A stretch of 8,819 nucleotides of DNA, from NCBI GenBank assembly GCA_023426425.1, contig JAFAAT010000230.1, positions 1 to 8,819 of the forward strand, in the 5' to 3' direction. The notes beneath the pieces were generated by a model. That model was not told the origin of the DNA. It made no database searches and saw only the letters and a list, made by a program, of their open reading frames with translations. This document shows positions 1 to 7,048 of the stretch, piece after piece. This DNA is from Bacteroidota bacterium. GTDB taxonomy: Bacteria; Bacteroidota; Bacteroidia; Chitinophagales; Chitinophagaceae. The translations under genes were made by a program, and so were the position numbers. Every line of letters starts with the position of its first letter. The first letter of the stretch is position 1.

Positions 1-1215
1 CTCTTAACCACTGCATTGCTGACTTCTGCAAGCCTGACCTTTGGTGCAGGATTCCAGGTTGGCAGCCAGGGAGTAAGGCAGCTAAGTATGGGTGGATCAG
101 GCACTCCGATGATCTGGGATGCTTCTACTATTTTTTATAATCCGGCCGGGCTTTCCCGGCTTAAGGGGATGCAGGCTATTGGGAGCGTGCAGTTCCTGAA
201 TGTGAATACGAAGTGGGTGGAAACGCCTATCCAGTCGAATGAGGCTAGTACAAAGTCTGAGTGGTTCACCCCGTTCAACGTTTACTTTGGCGGATCACTG
301 CGTAGCCATGACAGGTTGGGCGTGGGCATTGGTGTGTACACTCCTTTTGGGAATGGCATGACCTGGGAAAACAATTGGCCGGGTCGGTACCTGGTGCAGT
401 CGATTGCTATGCAGACGATATTTTTCCAGCCCACTATAAGCTACCGCATCAGTGATGTAGTGAGTGTGGGTGCGGGATTTATCTACGGAGTGGGCAAGCT
501 TAAGATGAGCCGAGCCATTCCGCTACAGGACGCAAGCGGAGCAGATGGTTCGGCAAAGCTGGACGGAAATGGAAAGGGTGTGGGCCTTAACTTCGGTGTG
601 CATATCAAGGCTACGGAAGCGCTGCAGTTTGGGATCAGCTATCGCAGCCAGGTGAATATGGAGTTTGATGGTGATGCTAATTTCTCAGTGCCGCTTTCTT
701 TAAGTCCTGAGTTTCCTGCTATGGGTTTTCAGTCCGACATTCCATTACCACAGGTACTGAGCCTTGGCGCAGCTATCAAGCCCTGGGATAAATTGACTAT
801 TCAGGCTGAGGCGAATTTTACTGGCTGGAAAGTGTTTGATTCTTTAGGTTTCCGATTTGATCAGCAAACTGGTGCAGTGCAGGACGGTAAATCTGCCCGG
901 CATTATAAGAACACCTGGACGTTCAGACTTGGTGGATTGTTGCAGGCCTCAGGCAGAGTGCAGCTGATGGCTGGTGCGATGTGGGATCCTACCCCGGTAA
1001 CTGATGGATTTGTATCTCCTGATCTTCCTGATTCTGATCGTTGGTCTTTAACAGGAGGGCTCACTGTAAAAGCTACAGATGATCTAACAATTCTGGGCGG
1101 TGTTGAGTTTGGTACTTCGACCACACGCGATGCACAATTCCTGCCTGACAACTTCAATGGAAGGTATGCCGCAAAAGCTTTCACTGCAAACATTGGCGTC
1201 TCCTATGATTTCTAA
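1..1215 (+). CDS. OmpP1/FadL-family outer-membrane transporter, 5'-truncated by the window edge
   Basis: Outer-membrane beta-barrel of the FadL/OmpP1/TodX family, which moves long-chain fatty acids or other hydrophobic molecules across the outer membrane. The frame is open from base 1, and the first visible residues (LLTTALLTSASLTFGAGF) look like the tail of a signal peptide, so the true start lies upstream; the TTG at 16 is not a credible start. After the signal come the family's N-terminal features: a Gly-rich G-M-G-G-type segment (LSMGGSGTPMIWDAS), then the NPAG motif at codons 47-50. The rest alternates amphipathic strands with Gly/aromatic-rich turns, and the protein ends in YDF, a terminal Phe as expected for the barrel-assembly signal. 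About 404 codons are visible, near the usual family length. The following lipoprotein gene starts within 20 bases of the stop, so the two are probably cotranscribed. The family is clear; the substrate cannot be told from the sequence. Confidence 0.9.
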   Translation, partial: LLTTALLTSASLTFGAGFQVGSQGVRQLSMGGSGTPMIWDASTIFYNPAGLSRLKGMQAIGSVQFLNVNTKWVETPIQSNEASTKSEWFTPFNVYFGGSLRSHDRLGVGIGVYTPFGNGMTWENNWPGRYLVQSIAMQTIFFQPTISYRISDVVSVGAGFIYGVGKLKMSRAIPLQDASGADGSAKLDGNGKGVGLNFGVHIKATEALQFGISYRSQVNMEFDGDANFSVPLSLSPEFPAMGFQSDIPLPQVLSLGAAIKPWDKLTIQAEANFTGWKVFDSLGFRFDQQTGAVQDGKSARHYKNTWTFRLGGLLQASGRVQLMAGAMWDPTPVTDGFVSPDLPDSDRWSLTGGLTVKATDDLTILGGVEFGTSTTRDAQFLPDNFNGRYAAKAFTANIGVSYDF

Positions 1216-1234
1216 AACAAACATGCTCAGTAAA

Positions 1235-2581
1235 ATGAAAACCAATCATATCGTATTAGGACTTGCGCTCACTGCGATGGCAGGGTGCAGGCCTACTTTA
1301 AATTCTGATACTCCTTCGGCAGGTAATCTGGACTTCACTAACTATGTTGCCGTAGGTAACTCTATCACTGCGGGTTCTGCTGATGGTAGTTTGTATCGTA
1401 GTGGCCAGCTTAATGCTTATCCTTCGATTCTTGCGAGCCAGTTTGCTAAGATCGGCGGGGGAGAGTTCAAGGTGCCTTTGTTGCCGGGCGAATCTGGATG
1501 GCCTATTGACTATTCCTCTCCTGATCCGAATAACTGGCGCAGGCCCAGGATGGTACTTGGCATGGCAACGGACTGCCAGAATAATACGGCGCTGGGGCCG
1601 ACCTTCTTTGACGGTGCACCTGATACTGCGGGTAGTGGGAATTCGGTAGCCTTGCAGGGACCATTTAATAATCTTGGTGTGCCTGGCATGCGGGTGATTG
1701 ATTATGTACTCACAGGCTACTCTATTTTCAATCCTTATGCTGCACGTATGTACGCGTCCCCACTTGAGTCACCAATGGATCAGGCATTCAAGATCAACCC
1801 TACCTTCTTTACCTTGTGGTTAGGAAACATGGATGTGCTGGGTTATGCAGTGGCCGGTGGTGAGGAGCATACAAATCCTCTTGATCCTGCGAACATTTCT
1901 GACGTTACAAGCTTTACGGCTGCATATGATTCACTTGTTAAGGTAATGGTTCGTTCGGGAGCAAAAGGAGTGTTGGTGAACATTCCGGAGATTACAAGTC
2001 TGCCATTTTTCACAACTATTCCTTACAATGGTCTCGAACTGGATGCTTCGCAGGCTGCAGGACTGACGGCAATGCATGCCGGAAGTGGTATCACATTCAC
2101 TGCCGGTGCCAACAAGTTTATTATTGAAGACCAGAGCGTATCGCCTCACAAATACCGGCAGATCCGTGAAGGGGAGTTTATCCTTTTATCTACACCAATG
2201 GATTCGATGAAATGTGGAGGCTGGGGGTCTGTGCGTCCGATTCCTAAGCAGTTTGTGCTGACAGCAGATGAAGTGGCAAAGGTGAACCAGGCAACAACAA
2301 CATTTAACAGCCATATCCTTCAAAGGGCTATCGACTATCAGTTGGCCTTTGCGGATATGAATGCATATATGAAGACATTGACGAAGGGTATTACTTTCAA
2401 TGGAGTGCGATATAATGCCGAGTATCTTATGGGGGGAGCATTTTCGTTGGATGGGGTGCATCCTAATCCTCGTGGGCAGGCATTGATTGCTAATGAGCTG
2501 ATACGCGTCATTAATTCGTATTATGGTTCGTCAGTGCCGACGGTTGATGTGAATAGTTATTCAGGTATCAAATTTCCGTAG
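1235..2581 (+). CDS. SGNH/GDSL-family hydrolase, predicted lipoprotein
   Basis: Predicted envelope-anchored esterase/lipase-like hydrolase of the SGNH fold, about 448 residues. The start at 1235 gives MKTNHIVLGLALTAMAGC, a short lipoprotein signal with a lipobox-like M-A-G-C and acylated Cys at about residue 18. In-frame ATGs at 1223 and 1205 (the latter overlapping the FadL-like gene) are possible alternatives. All SGNH blocks are visible: block I VAVGNSITAG with nucleophile Ser43, block II around Gly148 (NNLGVPGMRV), block III around Asn198 (LWLGNMDV), and block V DGVHPN with Asp406 and His409. The catalytic residues therefore look intact. The segment between blocks III and V is long, consistent with a large insertion relative to minimal SGNH enzymes. 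The residues after the Cys (RPTLNSDT) lack the acidic run known as a surface-export signal in some Bacteroidota lipoproteins, so a periplasm-facing location is possible (inference). The gene directly follows the FadL-like gene. The substrate is unknown; lipid ester cleavage fits the neighbour but is a guess. Confidence 0.88.
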   Translation: MKTNHIVLGLALTAMAGCRPTLNSDTPSAGNLDFTNYVAVGNSITAGSADGSLYRSGQLNAYPSILASQFAKIGGGEFKVPLLPGESGWPIDYSSPDPNNWRRPRMVLGMATDCQNNTALGPTFFDGAPDTAGSGNSVALQGPFNNLGVPGMRVIDYVLTGYSIFNPYAARMYASPLESPMDQAFKINPTFFTLWLGNMDVLGYAVAGGEEHTNPLDPANISDVTSFTAAYDSLVKVMVRSGAKGVLVNIPEITSLPFFTTIPYNGLELDASQAAGLTAMHAGSGITFTAGANKFIIEDQSVSPHKYRQIREGEFILLSTPMDSMKCGGWGSVRPIPKQFVLTADEVAKVNQATTTFNSHILQRAIDYQLAFADMNAYMKTLTKGITFNGVRYNAEYLMGGAFSLDGVHPNPRGQALIANELIRVINSYYGSSVPTVDVNSYSGIKFP

Positions 2582-2600
2582 TCACACAGAATGATGTAAA

Positions 2601-2632
2601 GGGGCTGTTCTCATGGAGGGCAGCCTTTTTTC
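2601..2632 (+). terminator. Rho-independent terminator after the SGNH hydrolase gene
   Basis: About 20 bases after the hydrolase stop, GGCTGTTCT (2603-2611) pairs with AGGGCAGCC (2617-2625), including two G-T wobbles, around a five-base loop. A run of six T follows, then CTTT. This is a standard intrinsic terminator for the FadL-like/SGNH transcript. Confidence 0.8.
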
Positions 2633-2707
2633 TTTGGAGGAAATGGCAGGTGGTAGAAGTGCGAACCGACTTGTCCTGTGGAAGCTCCTTGATAGGGCAT
2701 AAATGAC

Positions 2708-2731
2708 AAAAGCCCCGGAATGCGGGGCTTT
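2708..2731 (-). terminator. Rho-independent terminator downstream of rho (could act in both directions)
   Basis: A perfect nine-base inverted repeat, AAAGCCCCG (2709-2717) and CGGGGCTTT (2723-2731), encloses a five-base loop. Read on the minus strand it begins 23 bases after the rho stop and ends in CTTTTGTCATTT, a fair U-tract. On the plus strand the tail is only CTTTCAT, so it would be a weaker back-up to the preceding plus-strand terminator. Confidence 0.8.
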
Positions 2732-2753
2732 CATACTCTATGTGTTCTTCAGT

Positions 2754-4517
2754 TTACTTATTCATAATCGTAAGGAACTCTTCGTTGCTCTTCGTGCCGC
2801 GCATTTGCTGAAGCAGGAATTGCATTGCCTCGTCCGTGTTCATATCTGAGATGTGATTTCTCATGATCCACATCTTGTTCAATGTATCCTTGTCGTGCAG
2901 GAGGTCGTCCCTACGCGTAGATGAAGACACGATATCAATAGCAGGGTACACGCGCTTGTTAGCCAGACGGCGGTCAAGCTGAAGCTCCATATTACCGGTA
3001 CCCTTGAATTCTTCAAAGATCACTTCATCCATCTTCGAGCCAGTGTCAATTAGGGCAGTAGCCAGGATAGTCAATGAACCACCATTCTCAATCTTACGGG
3101 CCGCACCAAAGAATTGCTTTGGTTTCTGCATCGCATTGGCTTCCACACCACCGGAAAGTACTTTACCGGAAGCGGGAGCAACAGTGTTATGCGCACGTGC
3201 GAGACGCGTGATGGAATCCAGCAGGATCACCACATCATGTCCTACTTCCACCAGGCGCTTTGCTTTCTGAAGTGCTATTGTGGAAACCTTAACGTGTTTG
3301 TCAGCGGGTTCGTCAAACGTAGATGCAATAACTTCTGCGCGAACGCTTCGTTGCATATCTGTAACCTCTTCAGGACGCTCGTCCACAAGCACGATCATCA
3401 GGTAGCATTCGGGGTGGTTGGCGGCAATGGCATTGGCCACTTCCTTCAACAACATGGTTTTACCGGTCTTCGGCTGGGCCACGATTAGTCCGCGCTGTCC
3501 TTTACCGATTGGTGTGAACAGGTCGATAATCCGCACACTCATACTGCTACCAGGCTTTGCCAGGCTGAGTTTCTCGAAAGGAAACAAAGGAGTTAGATAG
3601 TCAAACGGTACACGATCACGGATCTCATCAGGCAGGCGACCGTTGATCGTTTCTACCTTCAGCAGTGCAAAGTATTTCTCGCCTTCCTTAGGTGGGCGCA
3701 CACTACCTTTCACTGTGTCACCTGTCTTCAAACCAAACAGCTTGATCTGCGATGGTGAGACATATACATCATCAGGTGAGCTTAGATAATTATAGTCAGA
3801 GCTGCGGAGGAAGCCATAGCCATCAGGCATCATCTCCAGCACACCTTCACTCATTACAATACCATCAAACTCAATATTGAAATTGCCGTACTGGTTTTCT
3901 CTGCGTCCGCGGTTCTGATTCTGGTTCTGCTGATTCTGTGATTTCTCTGCAGGCGCCTGCTCTTGCGGCATTTGCTGCGTTGACTCTTCGGCCGGCGGCA
4001 TAATGATGCCGGATTCTTCCTTGGGTTCTACTGTTGCAGTCACCTTTACATTCTCAGTGGGTGCAGCCTGGTCGATATTGTTCATCAAATTGCTCCATCC
4101 TGCAGGGACAGCTACTTCGCCAGCTTCCTGTGGCTTCGGATCCTTACGATGAAATTCTTCTCTTGGCTTACGTGAGCGCTTTTTCTTTGCAGGATCAGTT
4201 TCACCTGCTTCCTCTGCTTCGGGACTCCTGGTTGCTTCAGAAACCGGAGCTTCTGCAGTTTTGGATTGTTGTGGTTTTTCTTCTGCCACTGCTTCTTCTT
4301 TCGCTTCTGGCTTAGGTTTGCGGCCACGGCGCTTTTTCTCGTCGCCTGCATTATCAGAGGTGTTTCCTCCGCCCGTTTCCAGCGCCTGCTGATCGAGTAT
4401 TTTATAAATCAGAGATTGCTTATCCATAGTGCGGGCATTATTAATCTTGAGGTTTTCTGCTACGTCTAATAGCTCGGGAACGAGCATATCGTTTAATTGC
4501 AAAATGTCGTAAGGCAT
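2754..4517 (-). CDS. rho: Transcription termination factor Rho with long disordered N-terminal insert
   Basis: Hexameric RNA-dependent ATPase/helicase that ends transcription; 587 residues against 419 in E. coli. Domains in order: Rho N-terminal SAP-like helical domain (about 1-46), a low-complexity charged and Q/N-rich insert (about 48-212), the cold-shock-like RNA-binding domain (about 218-293, with DGYGFLR, PDDVYVSPSQI and RPPKEGEKYFALLKV), then the RecA-type ATPase. Walker A is AQPKTGKT (347-354), the catalytic-Glu region is VDERPEEV (Glu380), Walker B is VVILLD (Asp434), and the Q- and R-loop regions (TVAPASGKVLSGG; TGSKMDEVIFEEFKGTGNMEL) are intact. The Walker A motif has Gln348 where E. 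coli has Pro. The extra length is almost entirely the insert, an arrangement known in Bacteroidota, where a Bacteroides Rho insert has been linked to phase separation. The start gives the conserved N-terminal domain. The gene has its own terminator, and upstream is 180 bases of AT-rich DNA in which I find no consensus TAnnTTTG promoter. Autoregulation is typical of rho but not visible here. Confidence 0.98.
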   Translation of the reverse strand: MPYDILQLNDMLVPELLDVAENLKINNARTMDKQSLIYKILDQQALETGGGNTSDNAGDEKKRRGRKPKPEAKEEAVAEEKPQQSKTAEAPVSEATRSPEAEEAGETDPAKKKRSRKPREEFHRKDPKPQEAGEVAVPAGWSNLMNNIDQAAPTENVKVTATVEPKEESGIIMPPAEESTQQMPQEQAPAEKSQNQQNQNQNRGRRENQYGNFNIEFDGIVMSEGVLEMMPDGYGFLRSSDYNYLSSPDDVYVSPSQIKLFGLKTGDTVKGSVRPPKEGEKYFALLKVETINGRLPDEIRDRVPFDYLTPLFPFEKLSLAKPGSSMSVRIIDLFTPIGKGQRGLIVAQPKTGKTMLLKEVANAIAANHPECYLMIVLVDERPEEVTDMQRSVRAEVIASTFDEPADKHVKVSTIALQKAKRLVEVGHDVVILLDSITRLARAHNTVAPASGKVLSGGVEANAMQKPKQFFGAARKIENGGSLTILATALIDTGSKMDEVIFEEFKGTGNMELQLDRRLANKRVYPAIDIVSSSTRRDDLLHDKDTLNKMWIMRNHISDMNTDEAMQFLLQQMRGTKSNEEFLTIMNK

Positions 4518-4624
4518 GTTGTCTATTTTCTTAATAGAATACTATTGTTCTTCAGGTTTTTCTTTTAAAAAGAAGTAATTGATCAATCAAAAAAGAATGG
4601 GAGATTCGAAAATTGAAAGGATAG

Positions 4625-4647
4625 AAAAAAGGCCGTGTGGCTTTTCC
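4625..4647 (-). terminator. Possible weak terminator downstream of the SDR gene
   Basis: On the minus strand, about 50 bases after the SDR stop, AAAAGCC-ACAC-GGCCTTTT forms a short stem (three G-C pairs, one A-C mismatch, then A-T pairs) followed by more T to make a six-base T run. The layout fits an intrinsic terminator separating the pheS/SDR transcript from rho, but the stem is short and imperfect. Confidence 0.4.
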
Positions 4648-4697
4648 TGAAGCAAGATTACAAATGTTTTTGTTAATAAACCAAAAATTTTCCTTCG

Positions 4698-5729
4698 TCA
4701 TCTCTGATGGTCCCTGAGGAAGGCCGCAGCCATTCGGCCAATCGTTTCGTCCAGGCTCCTGTAGCTAAACTCCGGCAGGAACCTGCTTAGCTTACTATTA
4801 TCATAGTAGGTTTGCCTCTGTGAACTCCTTGCCGTTTCCTTCGTAATAGTCGCCGTCTCACCAAAAATCATCGACCGGAACAGGCTCCAGCGCCATACCA
4901 GACCAGTCAGTAACGGCCCTGCGGGAATAGAGGGTGGTTTTTTCCCAAGCGCCTTCGCCATCCTGGTAAATACATCCTTGTATCCATAGTTCCCTGCCGT
5001 TAGAATAAACCGTTCATTACTAACATTGCTGTCCATCAGTCTCACCATGACCTCCACTACATCCTCTACATCTACCCAGCCATTGATTCCCCTGGTATGA
5101 AAAGGAAATTCTTTATAGACCACCTTCATCAACCTTGCCGATCCTTCATCCCAATTGCCCTCCCCTAAAATAATGCCAGGGTTCACTATCACCGTGTTCA
5201 GACCCTCGCCTGCGCCTCTCCACACTTCAAGTTCCGAAAGATATTTGCTTAGTCCATAGCGGGTATTATGACTGCTTTCTTCCCATTGCTCTTCCTCGGT
5301 GATTATCTTCTGCCCTTCCGTCCTTCCCAGCGCAGCTACCGAGCTCACAAAAAGGAACTTGTCTACTTCGCGTTCCACCGCCTCATTGACAAGGTTCACC
5401 GTGCTCTCCACATTGAAATGCATCATCCTCTCCTTCGCAGAAGGATGAAAGGAAACAATAGCCGCACAGTGGAATACCCGGGACACTCCTTCCATAGCTT
5501 CCTCCACTGCAAACACGTCGAGCAGGTCGCATCGCATCCATTGCACCTTCGGTAAAGCTACCATTGAAGCATCAGGTGGATTGCTGTTGTATAGTGCACG
5601 AACGGCCTTCCCCTCACTTGAAAGTCTTCTCACCAGGTGCCCACCGAGGAAACCACTGGCACCCGTCACAAGCACCAGTCCGGTGCTGTCTGGTAGTTCA
5701 TTAGTTGAGGTCTGTTGGTCCTGGATCAT
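4698..5729 (-). CDS. NAD(P)-dependent epimerase/dehydratase-like protein, extended SDR family
   Basis: Cytoplasmic NAD(P)-dependent oxidoreductase of the extended short-chain dehydrogenase/reductase family, 343 residues, near the usual length. The nucleotide-binding motif TGASGFLG (22-29) matches TGxxGxxG. The HCAA segment (87-90) takes the place of the NNAA-type motif, and the active site has Ser129/Ser130 (FVSS) with Tyr158 and Lys162 (YxxxK). The NPGIILGEG stretch (183-191) and the WVDVEDV segment (218-224) are typical of the epimerase/dihydroflavonol-4-reductase-like branch. The first 16 residues precede the Rossmann beta strand and are hydrophilic, so a slightly later start cannot be excluded, although the next Met (56) would remove the cofactor motif. 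It starts 38 bases after the pheS stop on the same strand, so cotranscription is likely, with a hairpin in the gap. The substrate cannot be assigned: this branch includes sugar epimerases, flavonoid-type reductases and hopanoid-linked enzymes, and pheS gives no functional hint. Confidence 0.9.
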   Translation of the reverse strand: MIQDQQTSTNELPDSTGLVLVTGASGFLGGHLVRRLSSEGKAVRALYNSNPPDASMVALPKVQWMRCDLLDVFAVEEAMEGVSRVFHCAAIVSFHPSAKERMMHFNVESTVNLVNEAVEREVDKFLFVSSVAALGRTEGQKIITEEEQWEESSHNTRYGLSKYLSELEVWRGAGEGLNTVIVNPGIILGEGNWDEGSARLMKVVYKEFPFHTRGINGWVDVEDVVEVMVRLMDSNVSNERFILTAGNYGYKDVFTRMAKALGKKPPSIPAGPLLTGLVWRWSLFRSMIFGETATITKETARSSQRQTYYDNSKLSRFLPEFSYRSLDETIGRMAAAFLRDHQR

Positions 5730-5740
5730 AAAGAAGTTTC

Positions 5741-5757
5741 CCGGAGTACTACTCCGG
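5741..5757 (-). other. Perfect hairpin in the pheS-SDR intergenic gap
   Basis: CCGGAGT (5741-5747) and ACTCCGG (5751-5757) form a seven-base perfect inverted repeat with a three-base loop, lying between the pheS stop and the SDR start. On the minus strand it is followed by GAAACTTCTTT and then the SDR ATG at 5729, without a proper U-tract. It could be a processing or stability element, or a leaky attenuator; the role is inferred only. Confidence 0.6.
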
Positions 5758-5767
5758 AAATATGTTG

Positions 5768-6796
5768 TCAGGGCAGACTTTGGAACTGCCTCAGAAAACG
5801 CACGTCGTTTTGCGAATATAGTCTCAGATCATTAACCTGGAAGCGGATTTGTGTAATACGCTCCACCCCCATTCCAAATGCATACCCTGTATAAACCTCA
5901 GGATCGATGTTAAAATTCCTGAGCACATTAGGGTGGACCATGCCGCAGCCAAGTATTTCAACCCAGCCGGTATGCTTACAAAGACTGCAGCCTTTACCGC
6001 TGCATACGGTGCAGGAAATGTCCATCTCTGCGCTGGGCTCCGTGAATGGGAAATAGGATGGACGAAACCGCACTTTTGTACCTTCTCCAAACAGTTCAGT
6101 TACGAAATAGTATAACGTCTGCTTCAGGTCCGCAAAGGAGACGTCCTTGTCGATATATAGCCCCTCCATCTGATGGAAGAAGCAATGCGCACGGGCTGAA
6201 ATAGTTTCATTCCGGTACACCCTCCCGGGACATACCACACGAATAGGTGGCTTTTCTGTTTCCATCACCCTTGCCTGAATCGACGAACTATGTGTGCGCA
6301 GCAACCAGTCCGGGTTCTGAGAAACATAAAAAGTGTCCTGCATATCCCGCGCCGGATGGTCCTCTGGCAGGTTCATGCTGCTGAAGTTGTGCCAGTCATC
6401 CTCTATCTCCGGCCCTGAAGCCACACTAAAGCCAATCTTTTCAAAAATGGAGACCATTTGTTGCTCCACCACCCTCAGCGGATGACGCGTACCCAACGGT
6501 TGTGGGGTGCCAGGCAGTGAAATGTCGATATCTGCACCAGTCTGTCCCTGGTTGGAAAACTGCTCCCGAAACTCCTCAAACTTACTTTCCGCCAGGACTT
6601 TAAACCTATTCAGCAGCTGCCCCGCTTCCTTCTTCTGCTCATTGGGCACATTTCTCATTTCGCCAAAGACTTGTTTTACGATACCTTTTGTGCCCAGGAA
6701 TCTGATCCGGTACGCTTCAAGTTCATTTGCGTCTTTTGGCTGAAAGCTTTTTATTTCTTCTTCGTAGAGGCTTAGCTGTTGCTTTAAATCCTGCAT
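5768..6796 (-). CDS. pheS: Phenylalanyl-tRNA synthetase alpha subunit
   Basis: Catalytic alpha subunit of the (alpha-beta)2 PheRS, which charges tRNA-Phe in the cytoplasm; 342 residues, close to the 327 of E. coli. An N-terminal coiled-coil region (about 1-85) is followed by the class II core: motif 1 around 105-132 (HPLRVVEQQM...GFSVASGPEIE), motif 2 around 185-212 (CPGRVYRNE...HCFFHQMEGL), and motif 3 GYAFGMGVER (304-313), with the usual Ala in the Phe pocket. A CTVCSGKGCSLC segment (Cys262, 265, 270, 273) resembles a four-Cys metal site seen in some bacterial PheS. The start at 6796 gives MQDLKQQLSLYEEE, matching the family N-terminus. The frame runs on upstream to 6865, but those 23 residues are non-family sequence containing the promoter. 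A TATCTTTG element ends five bases before the ATG, suggesting leaderless or near-leaderless transcription. No pheT is adjacent; the SDR gene follows. Confidence 0.97.
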   Translation of the reverse strand: MQDLKQQLSLYEEEIKSFQPKDANELEAYRIRFLGTKGIVKQVFGEMRNVPNEQKKEAGQLLNRFKVLAESKFEEFREQFSNQGQTGADIDISLPGTPQPLGTRHPLRVVEQQMVSIFEKIGFSVASGPEIEDDWHNFSSMNLPEDHPARDMQDTFYVSQNPDWLLRTHSSSIQARVMETEKPPIRVVCPGRVYRNETISARAHCFFHQMEGLYIDKDVSFADLKQTLYYFVTELFGEGTKVRFRPSYFPFTEPSAEMDISCTVCSGKGCSLCKHTGWVEILGCGMVHPNVLRNFNIDPEVYTGYAFGMGVERITQIRFQVNDLRLYSQNDVRFLRQFQSLP

Positions 6797-6801
6797 GGCG
6801 G

Positions 6802-6809
6802 CAAAGATA
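6802..6809 (-). promoter_or_regulatory. Bacteroidota-type -7 promoter element for pheS
   Basis: On the minus strand the sequence TATCTTTG matches TAnnTTTG, the -7 consensus for the Bacteroidota primary sigma factor, exactly. It is separated from the chosen pheS ATG by only CCGCC, so transcription would begin at or next to the start codon. I find no TTG -33 element at the expected 19-base spacing, which lowers the confidence. Confidence 0.55.
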
Positions 6810-7048
6810 AAGGGATATTGGTGTTTTCTACCCGTAATGCCCAAAGGGGTCGCTGCTTCCTGCATTCAGGAGCGAAACTGAGATCGACAGTGAAGGGGTA
6901 GTATGCTATGACCAGACCGCATGTTAATATAGTTTTTGTATTTTCACCTCCCCCGCATAACCAAATCGTCTCTACCATGAATCTTCTCAGGAATGGCATG
7001 TTAATTGATCCTATTAGTTGCAGTGCAGCGAACAGAGGTAGAGGAATC

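Noticed and set aside
1100..1234. Extended start of the SGNH lipoprotein inside the FadL-like gene.
   Set aside because: It would overlap the preceding gene by more than 100 bases and bury the lipoprotein signal; those residues are the out-of-frame shadow of the channel gene.
2643..2702. A 19-codon plus-strand ORF (MAGGRS...LLDRA) preceded by GGAGG at 2636-2640, between the two terminators.
   Set aside because: It lies downstream of a strong plus-strand terminator, the GGAGG is only two bases from the ATG, and the peptide has no recognisable feature; short ORFs of this size are common by chance.
4578..4587. Perfect ten-base palindrome ATTGATCAAT upstream of rho, considered as an operator.
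   Set aside because: It is short and lies in AT-rich DNA where such palindromes arise by chance; no second copy or promoter element is nearby.
6797..6865. Upstream extension of pheS by 23 residues to a start at 6865.
   Set aside because: The extra residues do not resemble the PheS N-terminus and cover the TATCTTTG promoter element; the start at 6796 gives a normal family N-terminus.
6930..6938. TAGTTTTTG upstream of the DUF4783 gene as a -7 promoter element.
   Set aside because: The spacing inside the element is one base too long for TAnnTTTG, there is no TTG at the expected -33 position, and it lies over 100 bases from the start.
6908..7048. N-terminal extension of the DUF4783-type protein from an ATG at 6908.
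   Set aside because: It would place 47 unremarkable residues ahead of a good signal peptide beginning at 7049.
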